Source: DASQPR01 sp963724705 (GTDB taxonomy: Bacteria > Actinomycetota > Actinomycetes > Mycobacteriales > Micromonosporaceae). From it: a stretch of DNA of 64,000 nt. This document shows positions 16,386 to 24,875 of the stretch, one piece after another. The notes beneath the pieces were generated by a model that saw only the letters and a list, made by a program, of their open reading frames with translations, did not search any database and was not told the origin of the DNA. Made by a program: the position numbers and the translations under genes. The DNA is taken from NCBI GenBank assembly GCA_963724705.1, contig CAVRVS010000006.1:930001-994000 (forward strand). The letters are read 5' to 3'. Each line of letters starts with the position of its first letter. Within the stretch, counting starts at the first letter, position 1.

Positions 16386-17972
16386 GTGGCTAATTCGTCC
16401 CGACCGGATGAGTCGCGGGACAGCCATCGCGGCGTAGCCCGGCCGGTGCCACCGAAAGCCGATTCCGCGGCAGGGTCCGCGGCCAGGCCCTCCGACCTTG
16501 CGGCGACCGACGTCGCCGCGAGTGGGTCGATGGCATCAGCAAGCGCCGGCGTCATTTCGAAGCCGGAGACCGCCGCCACAGCTGATGCCCTGGCCGCGCC
16601 CGCCGCAGTATCAGCCGCCGACGCAGCCGCGACCTCAGGCGCAGATGCCGCGAAGGGCCGTCCGGTGGGCCGGACCGCTTCGGTGCCCACAGGACGAGCA
16701 CGGGTCGGTGGTTCGTCACCCATAGCCGGAGCCGGCGGGCCGAGAAGCACCGGCCGAGGGCCGGCGATGCGGACCGCGAAAGCGAGGCGCCGCCGGAGCC
16801 CCTTGTGGGCGAAGCTGATGGTCGGCTTCGGCGCCGTCGTGATGCTGTTCGGCCTTGGCTCGATCGCACTGGTCAAGGTGGGTGTGCATCAGATCGGGCA
16901 TAGCTTCACCCAGGAGGATCTGCTCGGCACCGCCGCCGCGCCCGCGAACCCGGTGACCGGCAAATCGATCGACGGACCGATCAACATCCTGCTTGTCGGC
17001 TCCGACCAGCGGCCGACGCAGACCCAGGGCGGCAACTCGGACACGATCATCATCGGCCACATACCGGCATCGCACGACCGGATGTACCTCGTTTCGATCC
17101 CCCGTGACCTGGGCGTACGGATACCGGCCTTCCCCAAGGCGCACTATCCCGGCGGCTCCGACAAGATCAACGCAGCGTACGCGTTCGGCAGCCGGGACGG
17201 GCAGGGCGACGCGGGCGGTTTCCAACTGCTCGCCGAGACCATCAGGGACAACTTCGGGATCACGTTCAACGGGGGCGGGATCGTCAACTTCAGCGGGTTC
17301 ACCGACATCCTGAAGAAGCTCGGCGGCGTCACCATGTACGTCGATGAGACGACGGTCTCGATCCACGACGGCGTCGACATCAAGACCGGCAAGACAACGA
17401 AGCCGTACAACATCAACCCGAACACCGGCGTGCCGTACTGCCCCTCCGGCTACACATTCCAGAGCGACCCGCTTAAATGCGCGATACCGGGCACGCGGCC
17501 GAACGTCTACCCGAAGGGCGTCGACCATCTCAACCCGAGTCAGGCGCTCGATTTCGTCCGTTCCCGTGACGGGCTGGTCGGCACCGACTACGGGCGCCAG
17601 CGCCACCAGCAACAGTTCATCAAGGCGCTCTTGAAGGAGGCCTACAGCCAGGGGCTCAACGATCCGCTCAAGCTGAACTCGTTCATCAGCTCGATCGGCA
17701 AGGCCCTAGTGATCGATCGCGGCAACGCATCGCTGGAGGACTGGATCTTCACGCTGAAGGGCATCACTCCGGACGCGCTCGTCGCCATCAAGACCAACGA
17801 CGGGCAGACGGTGGACTATGACGGCTCGGCCGGGCCGATCAGCGGGTCCGTCCAGGGGCTGTCACCCGATAGCAAAGCGCTACTCGCCGCGGTGAAGGCC
17901 GACAAGACCGCTACCGACGATTACGTCGGCGTGTTCCTGCAGACGCACCAGGACTGGGCCGCGGACAACTGA
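16386..17972 (+). CDS. LCP (LytR-CpsA-Psr) family cell-wall ligase
   Basis: Membrane-anchored phosphotransferase that attaches polymers (teichoic acid- or arabinogalactan-like) to peptidoglycan. 528 residues: an Ala/Ser-rich disordered cytoplasmic part (1-135), one membrane helix (about 142-165, LMVGFGAVVMLFGLGSIALV), then the LCP domain from INILLVGSDQRP. The catalytic-site segments GNSDTIIIGHI, VSIPRDLGVRIP, GGIVNFSGFTDILKKLGGV and ALDFVRSRDGLVGTDYGRQR are present, with the Arg and Asp residues that bind the lipid pyrophosphate. GTG 16386 is taken as start; the length of the disordered part is uncertain. Confidence 0.9.
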   Translation: MANSSRPDESRDSHRGVARPVPPKADSAAGSAARPSDLAATDVAASGSMASASAGVISKPETAATADALAAPAAVSAADAAATSGADAAKGRPVGRTASVPTGRARVGGSSPIAGAGGPRSTGRGPAMRTAKARRRRSPLWAKLMVGFGAVVMLFGLGSIALVKVGVHQIGHSFTQEDLLGTAAAPANPVTGKSIDGPINILLVGSDQRPTQTQGGNSDTIIIGHIPASHDRMYLVSIPRDLGVRIPAFPKAHYPGGSDKINAAYAFGSRDGQGDAGGFQLLAETIRDNFGITFNGGGIVNFSGFTDILKKLGGVTMYVDETTVSIHDGVDIKTGKTTKPYNINPNTGVPYCPSGYTFQSDPLKCAIPGTRPNVYPKGVDHLNPSQALDFVRSRDGLVGTDYGRQRHQQQFIKALLKEAYSQGLNDPLKLNSFISSIGKALVIDRGNASLEDWIFTLKGITPDALVAIKTNDGQTVDYDGSAGPISGSVQGLSPDSKALLAAVKADKTATDDYVGVFLQTHQDWAADN

Positions 17973-18078
17973 CCGCGCCGTCGACCTTGATCTCAGACCA
18001 TCCGTCGGTACGGTGAACCGCCAGCCCCGCAACGCGGTGAAGGTCATTCCGCCGTGATCACCATCGGCCGCGCGACAC

Positions 18079-18813
18079 CTATCGAGCATCGATGGCGGTC
18101 ACCGTCCCGGTGCCGCCGGGCACGCGCGTCGTGCCGATGTCCGCGCGGCGGCCGGCCGCGTACCCGTGGCCCATTCCACTTCCGGCGAGCCGGCGGGGAC
18201 CGGCGAACCGCAACCGCGGATAGGCCGCCGCGATGCGTTCGGTCACCTCGGCGCCGCGGTCGGCGAGCACGAGCGCCATCGATCGGCCACGCACATCGCG
18301 TTCTGCCGCGGCCGTGGCACGATCTTCGGCCGCCCGGAGACGGGCGACGATTGCCTGCGTGTAACCGGCGAACCAGGACCGGCGGTAGGCCGCGACGTTC
18401 TCCCAACGGGGAACCGGCGCCGCGACGAGCGCGAAGCCCGCTTGTACGAGCAGCGACGTGAACAGGACCTCGACACGCCGCAGGTCGGCGTCGTGTCCGA
18501 ACATGTGCACCGAGAAGGTCTTGCGCCCCGCGGCCCAGCCCTGTCGCCGCACGCACTGGCACCGCAGCGCTCCGGCGACGCCGGCAAGGAGGGTGCATTT
18601 GTCCAGCGCGTACGGCGCGAGGACGTCGATCACCAGATCACCGACCGGATCGGCGGTCGGATCGGCCGCCGCCAGTAGGGCGCTGTCCACGCCATACTTC
18701 GCGATGAGTTCGGCCGCCTTGGCCGTGAACGCTTCGGCCTCGGCCGGTGTGCAGGCCGGGTCCTCCGCCTTGGCCAGCAGCTTGCGCACCTTGTCGAGGA
18801 TCGCGTCGGACAT
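18079..18813 (-). CDS. DUF2786 domain protein
   Basis: 244 residues. ILDKVRKLLAKAEDP and the following ACTPAEAEAFTAKAAELIAK-YGVD are the DUF2786 signature near the N-terminus; the remainder (GHDADLRRVEVLFTSLLVQA, SWFAGYTQAIVARLRAAEDR) is the accompanying region of phage- and actinobacterial-type proteins. The biochemical role is unknown. It is the last gene of the leftward run that starts with the hydroxyacyl-CoA dehydrogenase, but the 47-nt gap does not prove co-transcription. Confidence 0.75.
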   Translation of the reverse strand: MSDAILDKVRKLLAKAEDPACTPAEAEAFTAKAAELIAKYGVDSALLAAADPTADPVGDLVIDVLAPYALDKCTLLAGVAGALRCQCVRRQGWAAGRKTFSVHMFGHDADLRRVEVLFTSLLVQAGFALVAAPVPRWENVAAYRRSWFAGYTQAIVARLRAAEDRATAAAERDVRGRSMALVLADRGAEVTERIAAAYPRLRFAGPRRLAGSGMGHGYAAGRRADIGTTRVPGGTGTVTAIDAR

Positions 18814-18860
18814 TCCATAGAACTATCACGCCCGGCCGACGGAGACCGCTCGCCGGAGGT

Positions 18861-19265
18861 CTAGTCGATCCGGCGGCGCAGTGTCTCCAACGTCGAACCG
18901 GCAAGGGTCGCCATGCATGAGGCGACCTGCCCGTCGGCCACCGCCGCGCCGAATAGCGCCTCACCCGTCGACCGGTCGGCGTTGACGTACGCGCTGACGA
19001 AACGGGCCACCCACCGGGCGTCGTAGCTCGCCTCGTCGATGCCCGGATAGTCCAGGGCCGCTCCACCACCCGCGAAGGCGCCAGCGAGAAAGTCGTCGCC
19101 GACCATCGTCGCGGCGAGGCAGAGAGCCACGTGATAGGCGCCGGTGATTCCGGCGCGTTCCACCACGTCGTCCAGGCCCTCCGACACGGCGCCGTGGTCG
19201 CCGGCGAGAGCGACGCCCAGGATCATCTGGGCATCGTCGTACGCGTCGCGATCGGCGCTGGTCAT
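18861..19265 (-). CDS. Hypothetical protein
   Basis: 134 residues, acidic, Ala/Gly-rich and predicted helical (AQMILGVALAGDHGAVSEGL, HVALCLAATMVGDDFLAGAF). I do not recognise a family. No signal peptide, membrane segment or catalytic motif is seen. Codon use with G/C-rich third positions supports coding. It lies 72 nt after the thioesterase on the same strand. Confidence 0.55.
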   Translation of the reverse strand: MTSADRDAYDDAQMILGVALAGDHGAVSEGLDDVVERAGITGAYHVALCLAATMVGDDFLAGAFAGGGAALDYPGIDEASYDARWVARFVSAYVNADRSTGEALFGAAVADGQVASCMATLAGSTLETLRRRID

Positions 19266-19337
19266 CCCGTCACCGTAGGACCACGGGTCAAGCCGCGCAC
19301 GGGTTCGAGACGACAGTCACGAGACGTCACTACGCGG

Positions 19338-19766
19338 TCACGGTTTGCGCAACAGGCAGGTCAACCGGGCCGTACAGACGCGGTCGCCATCCTCGTCACT
19401 GATGACGACGTCATAACTCGCCACGCTGCCGCCAAGTTTCAGCGCGGTCGCGACGCCCGTCACGCGACCGGACCGTACGCCCTTGTGGTGCGTCGCGTTG
19501 ATGTCCGTACCAACCGCGATGCCACCGTGCCGCCGCATCGCATGCAGAGCCGCCCCGATCGAGCCCAGGGTCTCGGCCAGCACGCAGGATGCGCCGCCGT
19601 GCAGCAGACCGTACGGCTGCACATTGCCATCCACCGGCATCACGCCGACCACCCGCTCCGGGCTGGCCTCGATGATCTCGATGCCCATTCGCTCGGGAAG
19701 CGTGCCGGTCGCCGTGATCGTGGCCGCGAGTTCGGACAGCGCGAGCGACGGCTCCGATGCATTCAT
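19338..19766 (-). CDS. PaaI-like hotdog-fold thioesterase
   Basis: 142 residues. The hotdog-fold core is clear: MGIEIIEASPERVVGVMPVD, QPYGLLHGGASCVLAETLGS (HGG motif with the catalytic helix), VGTDINATHHKGVRSGRVTG and terminal strands ending ARLTCLLRKP. Members hydrolyse acyl- or aryl-CoA thioesters. Its position after enoyl-CoA hydratase and hydroxyacyl-CoA dehydrogenase genes suggests release of CoA from blocked intermediates of the same route. ATG 19766 starts the conserved region; the longer open frame to 19826 has none. Confidence 0.82.
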   Translation of the reverse strand: MNASEPSLALSELAATITATGTLPERMGIEIIEASPERVVGVMPVDGNVQPYGLLHGGASCVLAETLGSIGAALHAMRRHGGIAVGTDINATHHKGVRSGRVTGVATALKLGGSVASYDVVISDEDGDRVCTARLTCLLRKP

Positions 19767-19822
19767 GGTCGGCACCGTACGCCTCCGGAAGCGGGTTCTG
19801 CCGCGACCGCCGTCACAGCACG

Positions 19823-20578
19823 TCAATCCCGCCGGCGCTCCAGAAACGCGGTCATCCGATCGCGCTTCTCCTGATCCTCGAAGAGGACCGCCTGGTTCGC
19901 CAGATCCAGCTGCGGATGCGCTCCGGGAGGCGCGTCGACGGTTGCCTTGGTCAGCCGTACGGCCAGGGCCGAGCCCTTCGCGATCTCATCCAGCATGGCG
20001 TGCGCCGCCGGAAGCAACTCCGCCGGCTCGTCGACGACCCGGTTCACGAGCCGGATCGCGAACGCCTCGTCCGCCGGCACTCGCCGGCCGGTCAGCAGCA
20101 TCTCCTTGGCCATCGGCTCGCCGACGAGAGCCGGCAGCCGGAAGCAGGCGCCGCCGCCGGCGATGATCCCGAGGCGCACCTCGGGCTGGCCGAAGAACGT
20201 ACGCGACGTGCACACGCGCAGATCACAGGCGTAGGCAAGCTCGGCCCCGCCGCCGAGTGCCGCGCCGTCGATGGCCGCGATGCTCGGCATCGGCAGCCGC
20301 CGCAGCCGCTCGAACACGCCGACGTTGATCGCGGCCAGCGCCTCGATCCGGCCCCGGTCCCGCAGCTGTGCGATGTCGGCGCCGCCGGCGAACACACCGT
20401 CGCTGCCGCCCGTGATGAGCAGCAGCCGCGGGTCCCGTTCGAGGCGGCCGCAGACCTCGTGCAGCTCCTCGACGAACTGCATGTCGATCGCGTTACGCCG
20501 GTCCGGGCGGTTCAGAGTCACGACAACCCGGTCGGCGCGCTCCTCGACGAGCAACGCGAGCTCGTATGGCTCGGTCAT
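19823..20578 (-). CDS. Enoyl-CoA hydratase/isomerase
   Basis: 251-residue crotonase. The oxyanion-hole segments FAGGADIAQLRDR and AAIDGAALGGGAELAYACDL, and the RLGIIAGGGACFRL segment are typical. The usual hydratase Glu in the GGG helix region is present in GGGAELAYACD; the second catalytic Glu position (PEVRLGI) also carries Glu. It should hydrate 2-enoyl-CoA to 3-hydroxyacyl-CoA, the substrate of the enzyme encoded directly upstream. Start ATG overlaps the dehydrogenase stop by 4 nt. Confidence 0.9.
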   Translation of the reverse strand: MTEPYELALLVEERADRVVVTLNRPDRRNAIDMQFVEELHEVCGRLERDPRLLLITGGSDGVFAGGADIAQLRDRGRIEALAAINVGVFERLRRLPMPSIAAIDGAALGGGAELAYACDLRVCTSRTFFGQPEVRLGIIAGGGACFRLPALVGEPMAKEMLLTGRRVPADEAFAIRLVNRVVDEPAELLPAAHAMLDEIAKGSALAVRLTKATVDAPPGAHPQLDLANQAVLFEDQEKRDRMTAFLERRRD

Positions 20579-21432
20579 TGACGCTTCCCGTCGACCCACG
20601 TGTAGAAGCCCTGACCGGACTTCCGCCCGAGCTTGCCTTCGGCGACAAGGCGCTCGAGCAACGCCGGCGGCGCGAACCGGTCTCCGAACGCGGCCTGCAG
20701 CGTTCGCGCGACGCCGAGTCGCACATCGAGCCCGACGTGGTCGGTCAGCTCCAACGGCCCCATCGGATGCCGGTAGCCCAAAACCATGCCTTTGTCGATG
20801 TCGGCCGCGCTCGCCACGTTCTCCTCGAGCATCCGGATCGCCTCCAGCCCGAGCGTCACCCCGAGGCGCGAAGTGGCGAAGCCAGGCGAATCCCGTACCA
20901 CGATGGGCTCTTTGCCCAACCGCTCCGCCAGCGCAACGGCCGCGGCGGTGGTGGGCGCCGCGGTGGCCGGGCCGATCACAATCTCCAGCAGCGCCATCGC
21001 CCACACCGGATTGAAGAAGTGCAGACCAATGAAGCGTTCCGGCGCTCTGAGCCCGACCGCGAGCTCGGCGATCGGAATGCTCGACGTGTTCGACGCCAGC
21101 AGCCCTGGCCACTTCGCCTCGGCCGCGGTGAGCACGTTGCGCTTCAGCGCCAACACTTCGGGCACGGCCTCCACCAGCACATCGGGCCCGTCACCGATCG
21201 CGTCGAGCGAGGTCACGGCATTGATGCGGGTACGGGCGTCAGCCGCGGCCGCGGCGTCGAGCTTGCCGCGTCGCACCGCCTCATCCCAACGCGCGCGGAG
21301 CATCTCGACCGCTCCGGCGCAGCGCACCGCGTCAACTTCCACGAGATCGACGTCAAGACCGGCGGTGGCGGCCACGTACGCGATTCCGGCGCCCATCGTG
21401 CCGCCGCCGATCACCGCACAACGTTGTGTCAT
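20575..21432 (-). CDS. 3-hydroxyacyl-CoA dehydrogenase (3-hydroxybutyryl-CoA type)
   Basis: NAD-dependent oxidation of 3-hydroxyacyl-CoA to 3-ketoacyl-CoA. 285 residues: dinucleotide motif AVIGGGTMGAGIAYVAATAG, catalytic segment ERFIGLHFFNPVWAMALLEI (His of the His-Glu pair), RDSPGFATSRLGV, and DIDKGMVLGYRHPMGPLELT in the C-terminal domain. The single-domain size is of FadB2/PaaH/Hbd type. ATG 21432 begins exactly at the dinucleotide fold. First gene of a leftward operon with a hydratase and thioesterase; fatty-acid or phenylacetate-type degradation is possible. Confidence 0.9.
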   Translation of the reverse strand: MTQRCAVIGGGTMGAGIAYVAATAGLDVDLVEVDAVRCAGAVEMLRARWDEAVRRGKLDAAAAADARTRINAVTSLDAIGDGPDVLVEAVPEVLALKRNVLTAAEAKWPGLLASNTSSIPIAELAVGLRAPERFIGLHFFNPVWAMALLEIVIGPATAAPTTAAAVALAERLGKEPIVVRDSPGFATSRLGVTLGLEAIRMLEENVASAADIDKGMVLGYRHPMGPLELTDHVGLDVRLGVARTLQAAFGDRFAPPALLERLVAEGKLGRKSGQGFYTWVDGKRQ

Positions 21433-21555
21433 TGGGTGATTGTCCCTGTCGAGTCGCCGCGGCGGCACGGTGGGCCTACCGTGTAGCGGTTGGCCGGAGC
21501 CCGGATGGGGAATACCCGGCCGCGACCACTCCCGCGAGACGGAAGGAGCCCGCAG

Positions 21556-21801
21556 ATGGGCGAGAACGAAACGGTGGAGACGCGCGGGGATGACCGCGTA
21601 GACCTGATCGTCGCCGACACCAACAACGACGGTAAGCCCGACCTGTGGGCCTCCGACACCGATGGCGACGGCAAGGCCGACCTGTTCCAGTTCGACACGG
21701 ACGGCGACGGCAAGGTCGACGTCACGATGGTGGATATCGACGAGGACGGGACGCCGGAGACCGTTGTCGACGGCGACGGCGGGCATGCTCCGTCCATGTG
21801 A
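21556..21801 (+). CDS. Small acidic protein with DxDxDG repeats
   Basis: 81 residues, no signal peptide. Five successive loops DTNNDGKPD, DTDGDGKAD, DTDGDGKVD, DIDEDGTPE and DGDGG, spaced about 12-13 residues, match the calcium-binding DxDxDG pattern of dockerin, thrombospondin-3 and EF-hand loops. The lack of helices flanking each loop argues for a calcium-binding beta-type repeat rather than a true EF-hand. A GGAAGGAG site lies 8 nt before ATG 21556. Predicted cytosolic, which is unusual for such repeats. Divergent from the hydroxyacyl-CoA dehydrogenase. Confidence 0.75.
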   Translation: MGENETVETRGDDRVDLIVADTNNDGKPDLWASDTDGDGKADLFQFDTDGDGKVDVTMVDIDEDGTPETVVDGDGGHAPSM

Positions 21802-21810
21802 TGGCTCAAT

Positions 21811-21876
21811 AGTTGGGGCAGGGTGCCCACTCTGGGCGGTCAGGCTTGATCCCGACGTGGTCACCCTGCCCCAACT
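21811..21876. repeat. Long inverted repeat between convergent genes
   Basis: AGTTGGGGCAGGGTG (21811-21825) and CACCCTGCCCCAACT (21862-21876) are perfect 15-bp complements. After a C/T mismatch, CCAC (21827-21830) pairs with GTGG (21857-21860), giving 19 of 20 paired positions and a 26-nt loop. It separates the DxDxDG gene from the convergent PrsW-like gene and could be a bidirectional terminator. Confidence 0.7.
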
Positions 21877-21954
21877 CGACAGATCCGCGGGCGCCTTCGT
21901 CCCGCGGGTTAGAGCTATCGAAGTTGAGTGATACCGAGAACGGTTACGTGGCGC

Positions 21955-23337
21955 TTAGCTGGCGCCGACGAGCTGGATGATGACGGTGAGAACGAGCGCC
22001 GACAACAGGACCAGCGCGATCGTGACGACGAGGCCGCCCCAATCGCGGCGGTGACCCATCGGGACGACGGCCTCCGGATGGCCCATCGCGTCCAGCTGGC
22101 GCCGAGCAACGAGCACGCGAAGGCGCAGCGGATACGCCTGGCGCCCACCGCGAGACAGGTCAAGGGCCAGCACGGATTGCGCCCGCTGCAGATTGCGTAC
22201 GGCATGCTTGCCGGCCCGCCCACATCGCGCATACGCGTACCGGCGTGCGGCGACCCGTCGCCGACCCGTACGCAGCGCCGCCACCTCCCGGGTGGTGATG
22301 ATCCGTGGATCGCCGAGAGTCAGCAACGTGCCGACATAGAAGTCTGCCTCCCGGCCGCTGGCCGAACGGACGAGCAGCGCGATCAGGATGAGGGCCGGCG
22401 CACCCTTGACGACGAGGCCGGCCAGCACGCCCAGGCCGCCATAACCAAAACCATCGGCGAACCACGGCGAGTTCCACACGAAGTGGAACAGCCACGCACC
22501 GCCCACGCCGGCGACCGCGACGCCGAGGCGCCGCCAGAATGACTTGTTTCGCCGGTGGACAACGAAGTATGCGACGCCCGCGCCGGCCAGTGCGGAGAAC
22601 AACGTGTGGCTCCACAGACCGGCGAGGAAGCCGCGCAACAAGAACGTGACGATGACGGGTTGGACACTGTCCCCACGCCCGGCCACGGCAACGGCGTTGC
22701 ACGCGTACACGAAATTCTCGACGCACTGGAATCCGAGGCCGACGAATGCGCCGTAGACCGCGCCGTCGGCAACGCTGTTCACCTGGCGGCGCGCGACCAG
22801 CACGATCACGACGACGCCAAGCGTCTTGAGAACCTCCTCCAGCGTCGCCCCGATGATCGCTGGTCCCCACGTGGCGGCGAACGCGGGTGACACAAGCTTC
22901 GCGACGATCGCCCGCGCCGCTGTATTGCCCGAGATCGCGGTCATCGTCGCGACGACCGCGCCCCAACCGACCGCGGCCCCCATGAGCAACGCGGGTTCCG
23001 GCTCGAAGAAATCGACGCTGCGCACCACGATGACGAAGGGAATGGCGTAGAGGACGAACAACGTGGCCGCGACCACGGTCGCCACCGGAAACCGTACGAA
23101 CACTTGCGACACGAGTGCCGACAGCCGCCACAGCCCGAGCGCCAGCAACACGACCAGCAACCAGAAGGCGGGAAGCCGGAGCGATCTCCGCTGGCTCGTG
23201 CCGGCCGGTGTCGGCACCACCGAATCACCGAGCAGGTGACCGATCGGGACGGTCGTGGCCTTGCCGACCAATCCGACGCTCGCGCGACCGACCGGTCGGA
23301 CGGCATCGGCCGCGACCGGCGTGGGCTTGCCCGTCAC
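21955..23337 (-). CDS. PrsW family intramembrane metalloprotease
   Basis: 460 residues with about eight to nine membrane segments. PrsW hallmarks are visible: VDFFEPEPALLMGAAVGWG, IIGATLEEVLKTLGVVVIVL (EExxK), DGAVYGAFVGLGFQCVEN (ENxxY-like) and a His in SHTLFSALAGAGVAYF, with a further His in HFVWNSPW. Such proteases cleave anti-sigma factors or other membrane proteins. GTG 23337 is chosen because it overlaps the stop of the upstream gene by 4 nt; the open frame beyond it shows only an out-of-phase shadow of that gene. The last helix ends the protein. Confidence 0.85.
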   Translation of the reverse strand: MTGKPTPVAADAVRPVGRASVGLVGKATTVPIGHLLGDSVVPTPAGTSQRRSLRLPAFWLLVVLLALGLWRLSALVSQVFVRFPVATVVAATLFVLYAIPFVIVVRSVDFFEPEPALLMGAAVGWGAVVATMTAISGNTAARAIVAKLVSPAFAATWGPAIIGATLEEVLKTLGVVVIVLVARRQVNSVADGAVYGAFVGLGFQCVENFVYACNAVAVAGRGDSVQPVIVTFLLRGFLAGLWSHTLFSALAGAGVAYFVVHRRNKSFWRRLGVAVAGVGGAWLFHFVWNSPWFADGFGYGGLGVLAGLVVKGAPALILIALLVRSASGREADFYVGTLLTLGDPRIITTREVAALRTGRRRVAARRYAYARCGRAGKHAVRNLQRAQSVLALDLSRGGRQAYPLRLRVLVARRQLDAMGHPEAVVPMGHRRDWGGLVVTIALVLLSALVLTVIIQLVGAS

Positions 23338-23897
23338 GAGGCAGTCCGGAACGCGAGAGTACGGATGCTTGCCGCGATGGCGGGCAACGTATCGGGCAGT
23401 TCGGTAGCACCGCCGGCGACCGTGACCTCCACCGACAGTCCGTGGGCGACGAACACGGCGTAGCGGCCAACTCGGCCTGCCGACGCGTACGTGCCCTGGC
23501 GGCCGGTCACGCCCTGTGCCGTGTGCACAGCGGTCTCGCCGCCGGCGACCTGATAGCCACGCGTCTCGGTGATCTTCTCTCGCAGGCGGTCGGCCGCGGT
23601 GGCGAGCGATCCGGTGAACGGCGTGATGACGACCGCGTAGCGGACCGTACCGACCATGAAGAGGACAGAGCCGCCGCGCGGTCCGGGCTGGGTCTGCGTC
23701 ACGTCGATGCTGGCCCCCACCGGCGGCCGGACCGAAACGCCAGCGGCGATCGCGTACGACTCGGCGGCAGACACCGCCCGGGCGGCCGGCAGGAGGCTGT
23801 TGACGGCGGGGAGGCCGACGCCGATCACGGCCACCGTGGCGGCGACGGCGAGGCTGGCCCACAGGTTACGGAGCAGCCGTCGGCGTCCGTGGCCCAT
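23334..23897 (-). CDS. Membrane-anchored protein encoded with PrsW-like protease
   Basis: 187 residues. An Arg-rich N-terminus (MGHGRRRLLRNLW) precedes one membrane helix (SLAVAATVAVIGVGLPAVNS), so the rest is extracytoplasmic. It has no motif I recognise; a regular beta pattern (SVLFMVGTVRYAVVITPF, RYAVFVAHGLSVEVTVA) is seen. The 4-nt overlap with the protease gene makes it a plausible partner or substrate, but this is inference. Confidence 0.7.
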   Translation of the reverse strand: MGHGRRRLLRNLWASLAVAATVAVIGVGLPAVNSLLPAARAVSAAESYAIAAGVSVRPPVGASIDVTQTQPGPRGGSVLFMVGTVRYAVVITPFTGSLATAADRLREKITETRGYQVAGGETAVHTAQGVTGRQGTYASAGRVGRYAVFVAHGLSVEVTVAGGATELPDTLPAIAASIRTLAFRTAS

Positions 23898-24128
23898 GAC
23901 GCCACGCTAACGGCAATCACCGGGCGGCTCGGTCGGATCTGGCAACCGTGCCCGGCGGCTCGGTCGGATCGGCCGCGGTGCAGCGGCGGGCGGTCGGAAC
24001 CCGCCGGCGGTGCCCGGCGACGATCGGTCGGCCGGCACGTGGCGACCCGTTTCTCCAGCGGTGTGGTCTCCCGATCCGGTCCGCGTGGCGGTGCTGAGAT
24101 GACGCCCGGCACCCGTACGGTGTCCAGC

Positions 24129-24515
24129 ATGACCAGCGCGATCGAACGATTCGGCCGCGAGAACTACGTGTCGCTGACGACCTACCGGCGCGACGGCACC
24201 GGTGTGCCGACCGCCGTCTGGTGCGCCGCCGATGGCGACGCGCTCTACATCTGGACCGCCACCGACACCTGGAAGGTCAAGCGCATCCGGCGGCGGGCCG
24301 ACGTCACGGTGGCGGCCTGTACGCGCCTGGGCAAGGTCCGCAGCGAGCCGATGCCAGGCCGGGCCGAGATCCTCGACGCAACCGGAAGCGACCGAACACG
24401 AGAGTTGATCAAAGCGAAGTACGGCTGGTTCGGCCGCCTGTCGATCGGTCTGAGCATCTGGCGACGAGGTCGCGAAGGCTCGGTCGGTCTCCGGGTGACA
24501 TTTCCGGCGGCATGA
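24129..24515 (+). CDS. PPOX-class F420-dependent oxidoreductase-like protein
   Basis: 128 residues of the split-barrel flavin/F420-binding fold: IERFGRENYVSLTTYRRDGT, PTAVWCAADGDALYIWTATD, WKVKRIRRRADVTVAACTRL and a C-terminal strand SVGLRVTF. The TWKVKRI-RR segment is typical for the deazaflavin-binding subgroup, which reduces or binds F420 or heme-related ligands. ATG 24129 begins the conserved region; ATG 24099 is in frame 10 codons upstream. The -10-like TACGGT 7 nt before ATG 24129 would suit a leaderless start. Confidence 0.8.
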   Translation: MTSAIERFGRENYVSLTTYRRDGTGVPTAVWCAADGDALYIWTATDTWKVKRIRRRADVTVAACTRLGKVRSEPMPGRAEILDATGSDRTRELIKAKYGWFGRLSIGLSIWRRGREGSVGLRVTFPAA

Positions 24516-24578
24516 ACAATTCGCCCAACGGCGTGAGCACGCCGATTCACGCGGACCGTGGAGTCGCGGCCAAGCGAA

Positions 24579-24617
24579 ACGGCGGCGGTTCGTGTCGCTG
24601 ACACGTGCCGCCGCCGT
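24579..24617. terminator. Bidirectional hairpin between PPOX gene and bldC
   Basis: ACGGCGGCGG (24579-24588) pairs with CCGCCGCCGT (24608-24617); inside, CGTGTC (24591-24596) pairs with GACACG (24600-24605). It lies between two convergent genes. Confidence 0.65.
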
Positions 24618-24665
24618 CCGAAGCGTCTACTGGCACCTAGCCGGGCCAGACGCAAAATCTGACTC

Positions 24666-24875
24666 TCAGTCACCTTGCCGCTGCGTCGGGATCTGACCCT
24701 GAAGCAGGGCGCGAACCTCGGATTCACGGTAGCGGCGGTGGCCGCCGAGAGTACGGATTGCGCTCAGCTTGCCCGCCTTGGCCCACCGGGTAACGGTCTT
24801 GGGGTCGACGCGGAACATCGACGCCACCTCGGCCGGGGTCAGCAAGGGCTCTGGCTCGTGCGTACGCGATGCCAT
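24666..24875 (-). CDS. bldC: BldC developmental regulator
   Basis: 69 residues, almost entirely a MerR-like winged helix: LLTPAEVASMFRVDPKTVTR, then WAKAGKLSAIRTLGGHRRYR, identical in type to Streptomyces BldC, which binds AT-rich direct repeats cooperatively and delays sporulation genes. ATG 24875 has a GGAGGAG site 7 nt upstream; the longer open frame to 25040 is not part of the family. The order bldC - conserved hypothetical - vdh is the same as I remember from Streptomyces coelicolor (SCO4091-SCO4089). Confidence 0.93.
   Translation of the reverse strand: MASRTHEPEPLLTPAEVASMFRVDPKTVTRWAKAGKLSAIRTLGGHRRYRESEVRALLQGQIPTQRQGD

Noticed and set aside
21955..23862. A 635-residue frame covering the PrsW-like gene and continuing upstream
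   Set aside because: The part upstream of GTG 23337 is an Arg-rich out-of-phase reading of the membrane-protein gene at 23334-23897; the real gene starts at the 4-nt overlap.
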